From contig CAMZDX010000008.1 of the NCBI GenBank assembly GCA_947305505.1, positions 1-36,711 of the forward strand: a DNA stretch of 36,711 nucleotides, written 5' to 3'. This DNA comes from an uncultured bacterium (lineage in GTDB: Bacteria > UBP6 > UBA1177). Shown one piece after another: positions 34,176 through 36,711 of this stretch; position 1 is the stretch's first letter, and the number at the start of each line of letters is the position of its first letter. The notes beneath the pieces were generated by a model that was not told the DNA's origin, did not search any database, and was given only the letters and a program-made list of their open reading frames with translations. Both the position numbers and the translations under genes were made by a program.

Positions 34176-35273
34176 CTATTTTGCTGCTGACATTTCAGCT
34201 TTTCTTCTTTTTTCGGCTTTAGCCATGAAGTAGATTGCAAGGAATATGAAACCGAGCGATACCCAGTCGATGAGAGCCGGATATTTGCCGCCGAAAACGG
34301 CTGCGAAGATGACTGTCGAAAGAGTTCCCGCGATGAGAGACGTCAGACGGTTTGCAAGATTTGCGAAAGTTGCCGTTCTTCCTTTGAACATGAAAATGAA
34401 GACTGAGAAGAACGCGTTGATTCCGTAAGCACATCCGACAATTCCAGCCCAGATAGCCCAATCCCAGTTTGTATTGAAGAAAGCTTTTGAGAACGGGTCG
34501 ATTCTCGGACCGGTTACACCGAATTTACCTGCCGCGATGAGAACGCAGATCGTGACGAGCGTCATTGTGGTGAAAGATGCGATCTGCTCGATTGCGAAAA
34601 AGGCTTTGTTGTTGTCTTTCTTTGCCGCTTTCTCTTCAGGCGGACGGGTGTTTTTATAATAGTTCATGATGTAGATTCTGAATGCATAAGCCAGAATGTA
34701 GCTTGCGAAAATGACCATGAACGGAATCGACGAAAACGGGCTCTCCTTGCCGTCGCTGCCTCCTGTGAAAGCCTTGATGAGCACTGCGAAAAGGGCGATC
34801 CCCATCGCGATGTTCTCTTCCATGAAGACTTTTTTCTTCAGAATGCCCTGTTTGATCTGGATCGCGTCAACGATTCTGCCGATGATGATGACCGAGCCGC
34901 GCATGATTATCATTGCTACCATTACCGAAATGTGGTCGAAAGTGTAGAGCAGGGTGGTTGTCGGAACTACGACTGCGGTGCAGATTCCCGAAAAGACGAT
35001 GTAGGGCAGTTCGCTCGGCATCGAAATTCCGCAGACTGTGATTTTTCTTACCGAATCGAGGCGGTACCACTGCATTATGAGAACGATTGCCGTGACGAGA
35101 ACGCTTGACGCCAATGTGCTGTAAAAAAGGTATTCCATACCGGGAAGACCCGGGAAACCTTCGCCGGTTTTAAGGAAGAATTTAACGCCGACACCTGTTA
35201 TGATGTAGAAAAAGAAGTAGCCGAAACAAAGCTGCATGAGCCTTGAAGTTGATCCTGAATTGTTGTCTGACAA
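34176..35273 (-). CDS. Ten-helix membrane protein, drug/metabolite-transporter-like
   Basis: The 365-residue protein has about ten hydrophobic segments arranged like two five-helix halves, for example LCFGYFFFYIITGVGVKFFL, YIVFSGICTAVVVPTTTLLYTF, VAMIIMRGSVIIIGRIV and, late in the chain, LTSLIAGTLSTVIFAAVFGG and WVSLGFIFLAIYFMAKAEKR. The last helices followed by a basic tail recall EamA/DMT transporters, but I cannot assign a family firmly. The start is TTG at 35273, with AAGGAG six bases upstream; the next in-frame ATG is 12 codons further in. It converges on the TPR-like gene and lies 37 bases after the Asn/Asp-rich lipoprotein gene, possibly in the same transcript. Confidence 0.78.
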   Translation of the reverse strand: MSDNNSGSTSRLMQLCFGYFFFYIITGVGVKFFLKTGEGFPGLPGMEYLFYSTLASSVLVTAIVLIMQWYRLDSVRKITVCGISMPSELPYIVFSGICTAVVVPTTTLLYTFDHISVMVAMIIMRGSVIIIGRIVDAIQIKQGILKKKVFMEENIAMGIALFAVLIKAFTGGSDGKESPFSSIPFMVIFASYILAYAFRIYIMNYYKNTRPPEEKAAKKDNNKAFFAIEQIASFTTMTLVTICVLIAAGKFGVTGPRIDPFSKAFFNTNWDWAIWAGIVGCAYGINAFFSVFIFMFKGRTATFANLANRLTSLIAGTLSTVIFAAVFGGKYPALIDWVSLGFIFLAIYFMAKAEKRRKAEMSAAK

Positions 35274-35310
35274 GTTGTTCTCCTTTAATGTGAATTATTA
35301 ATAATATTGG

Positions 35311-36558
35311 CTAGTTAAGCGGGCATGCGACGAGACTTGCATTTGTTATGTCGCCGGTTTTGGATGTTTGACCTTTATACATCGGAGCGTTTTTGTAGCT
35401 GTAAAGATTTATTTCGCCTTTTATAGAGAGGGTTTTCTCTCCGGTCGTATATGTTTCGGCAAGTGCTGTGCCCGAAAGTTCTACATAGCCGTATCCGAAA
35501 GCATGGTCACAGGTGTATTTTTTGGAATTGTAGTCCCAATTGCGGATAAGAATTTTTACTTCGTCATCCATTCCTACTGAATATGTTCCGGGAGCGGTTG
35601 CTGTTATAAAAACACTAACAAGGGGATTCTGCGTTTTTGTATCGTCTTTATACGCTTGAATGATGTTGAGAAATTCGACATGAGTCTCAGTATATTCATT
35701 TAGCAATGTAAAGGCATAAGTCCCGGTTTCTCCGGCAGTCGGATCAACGATGTTGCCTGAATTTCCGAAATATCCGGAAATGAACGAGCCGTCGATATAT
35801 ATACCGTCACCAAGAGTTTCGCCTTCTGCTCCAGTGTAAACATATTCGAAATCACCGAATATAACTGCATGTCCGTAAGGCAAATTGAAACTTGAATCTC
35901 CTTTTACACCGCATTTAACGGCAAGCTCCTGACAGTGTTTCAAATCGTCGAGTTCAGTATAACCGGGACACATGTGGTTACGTTCGTAAAATTCGTTTTG
36001 AGCTTCAGTATTTCCTCTATTGTAGCAGTCGTTGATGCAATCTCCGTCAGTACACTGATCCTGACATTTGATTATACCTTCACAGCTTTCTATGGTAGAG
36101 GTATCATGCGGTTCGTTATCTGCATCGTTGTCATTCTGTTCGTTATCGACGGGTTCATTGTCTGATGTGTTGTTGTCATCAACTGGTTCATTGTCCGGTT
36201 GTTCGGGATCTGTATCGTTGGAATTCGGATCATCAGTCGGATCGGAATCGTTATTGTTATTGTTATTGTCGTTGTCGCCTGGCTCTGTCGTGTTGCTGCT
36301 GTTTTCAGAATCGGTGCAGCTGAAAGAGCCGTTCGCATTCTGTCTGCAGTACTGGCCGAAATTGAGGTTGCAAGTTTTTTTCGTCTGCCATGACGCATCC
36401 TGACAAATTAAGATTTGTGAACTGTCCTGAGAACAGGCTTCAACACCTTCCGGTGAGCATGAACCGCCGAGCGCATTTGCTATTTCATCTTCTCCTGCGC
36501 ATGAAACTACAAAAAGCATTGCGGAAAGCACAAATACGATAAATAAAACTTTTTTCAT
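35311..36558 (-). CDS. Cys-rich surface lipoprotein with Asn/Asp linker
   Basis: The 415-residue protein has a lipoprotein signal (MKKVLFIVFVLSAMLFVVSC), then a six-cysteine module (CSPEGVEACSQDSSQILICQ ... CNLNFGQYCRQN ... FSC), a linker of about 70 residues almost wholly Asn, Asp, Pro, Glu and Thr, a second Cys-rich block (CEGIIKCQDQCTDGDCINDC) and a strand-rich C-terminal domain of about 200 residues. The first Cys module is of the kind common in lipoproteins of myxobacteria-like genomes. The function is unknown; surface display is inferred. TTGGAGA precedes the ATG and a good promoter lies further upstream. The linker is encoded in part by short AAT/AAC repeats. Confidence 0.82.
   Translation of the reverse strand: MKKVLFIVFVLSAMLFVVSCAGEDEIANALGGSCSPEGVEACSQDSSQILICQDASWQTKKTCNLNFGQYCRQNANGSFSCTDSENSSNTTEPGDNDNNNNNNDSDPTDDPNSNDTDPEQPDNEPVDDNNTSDNEPVDNEQNDNDADNEPHDTSTIESCEGIIKCQDQCTDGDCINDCYNRGNTEAQNEFYERNHMCPGYTELDDLKHCQELAVKCGVKGDSSFNLPYGHAVIFGDFEYVYTGAEGETLGDGIYIDGSFISGYFGNSGNIVDPTAGETGTYAFTLLNEYTETHVEFLNIIQAYKDDTKTQNPLVSVFITATAPGTYSVGMDDEVKILIRNWDYNSKKYTCDHAFGYGYVELSGTALAETYTTGEKTLSIKGEINLYSYKNAPMYKGQTSKTGDITNASLVACPLN
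36247..36273. repeat. Short tandem repeat encoding the Asn run
   Basis: TTATTG units (AATAAC on the coding strand) recur about three times here and encode the run of Asn residues in the lipoprotein linker. Because the unit is six bases, copy-number change would alter linker length without a frameshift. Confidence 0.55.
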
Positions 36559-36590
36559 TTAATTCTCCAAAAACCAATTGTTAACTTCTA

Positions 36591-36618
36591 ATAATACATG
36601 AAAGAGTGTTGTTGTCAA
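36591..36618 (-). promoter_or_regulatory. Sigma70-type promoter for the Asn/Asp-rich lipoprotein
   Basis: The reverse strand carries a perfect TTGACA, a 16-base spacer and TATTAT, ending 32 bases before the ATG. The -35 lies inside a small inverted repeat (GTTGT-CAAT-ACAAC, 36611-36624) that could be a regulator site. Confidence 0.65.
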
Positions 36619-36635
36619 TACAACATTGACTGGCG

Positions 36636-36711
36636 AGCGCCGCGGTTTCTGTCTTTTTTGCCGCCGCCGTTTTTCTGTCGAAGTATCGAAATAACGAAAT
36701 TGTGCCGCCGA
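36636..36711. repeat. Octamer intergenic element cut by the right window edge (copy 4)
   Basis: GCCGCCGT at 36663-36670 is followed closely by CTGTCGAA, GTATCGAA, ATAACGAA and ATTGTGCC (36675-36706), in step with copy 1 (CGCGCCGT, then CTGTCGGA and ATAACGGG). A shorter GCGCCGCGGTTTCTGTC stands just before it. The right part is outside the window. No gene is visible in this end region. Confidence 0.5.

Noticed and set aside
36068-36403. Ser-rich forward ORF of 111 residues near the right end
   Set aside because: It is the antisense reading of the Asn/Asp linker of the lipoprotein.
36611-36624. Regulator palindrome GTTGTCAATACAAC
   Set aside because: Only 5-base arms; it is mentioned with the promoter but is too short to claim as a separate operator.

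Overview
The window reads as an ordinary, densely coded chromosome segment of a diderm (Gram-negative-type) bacterium of moderate, AT-leaning base composition. I count 31 protein genes (one cut by the left edge) and one tRNA. The evidence for a diderm is an Lnt apolipoprotein N-acyltransferase together with seven proteins carrying lipoprotein signal peptides. A MopE-type metal-binding lipoprotein, an FG-GAP/ASPIC-UnbV lipoprotein, lipoproteins with Asp/Asn-rich linkers and a Ser/Thr kinase with WD40 repeats together recall Myxococcota or other former 'Deltaproteobacteria', or a related uncultured phylum. That placement is inference, since no rRNA is present. I see no phage, insertion sequence, integrase, CRISPR array or toxin-antitoxin pair.

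Layout. 1-3.1 kb: start of a surface lipoprotein (-), a free-standing B12-binding mutase domain (+), an orphan DUF4130 protein (+) and glmM (-). 3.2-8.0 kb: a tight operon pgpH-ybeY-lnt behind a good sigma70-type promoter. 8.0-10.7 kb: a repeat-rich leader, then cstA and a TauE/SafE transporter. 10.7-12.6 kb: a small XRE regulator divergent from a pair of uncharacterised lipoproteins, with a direct-repeat operator candidate between them. 12.8-17.5 kb: an ASPIC/FG-GAP lipoprotein followed by a rhomboid protease (-), divergent from a MopE-like lipoprotein (+). 17.5-20.5 kb: amidohydrolase-ispG (+) converging on an O-methyltransferase (-). 20.6-25.1 kb: a WD40 receptor kinase with pncC, then an ankyrin lipoprotein. 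25.1-30.3 kb: ligA, short HPF, tRNA-Arg(CCG), a Bax-type glucosaminidase, folC and a periplasmic thioredoxin. 30.3-36.7 kb: uvrC (-) divergent from a GT2 glycosyltransferase and a membrane-anchored partner (+), then a 10-TM transporter-like protein (-) and an Asn/Asp-rich lipoprotein (-).

Several starts in the ORF track look too long. I moved them on the basis of Shine-Dalgarno position and family N-termini: uvrC and the 34.2 kb membrane protein use TTG starts; ispG, hpf, the GT2, the ASPIC protein, the ankyrin protein, the thioredoxin, the O-methyltransferase, the XRE protein, the DUF4130 protein and the 33.1 kb protein all start downstream of the listed position. No stretch longer than about 300 bases lacks a gene. 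The longest gaps (321-527 and 8034-8237) hold promoter-like and repeat sequences.

The most unusual signal is non-coding. A family of intergenic elements built from 8-base units (core ATNNCGGG) and, where complete, bracketed by GC-rich inverted arms occurs at about 8.04, 19.79, 34.09 and 36.64 kb. At 19.79 kb five such octamers make up essentially the whole space between two convergent genes. A separate GTAGAGACG-type hairpin lies just ahead of cstA.
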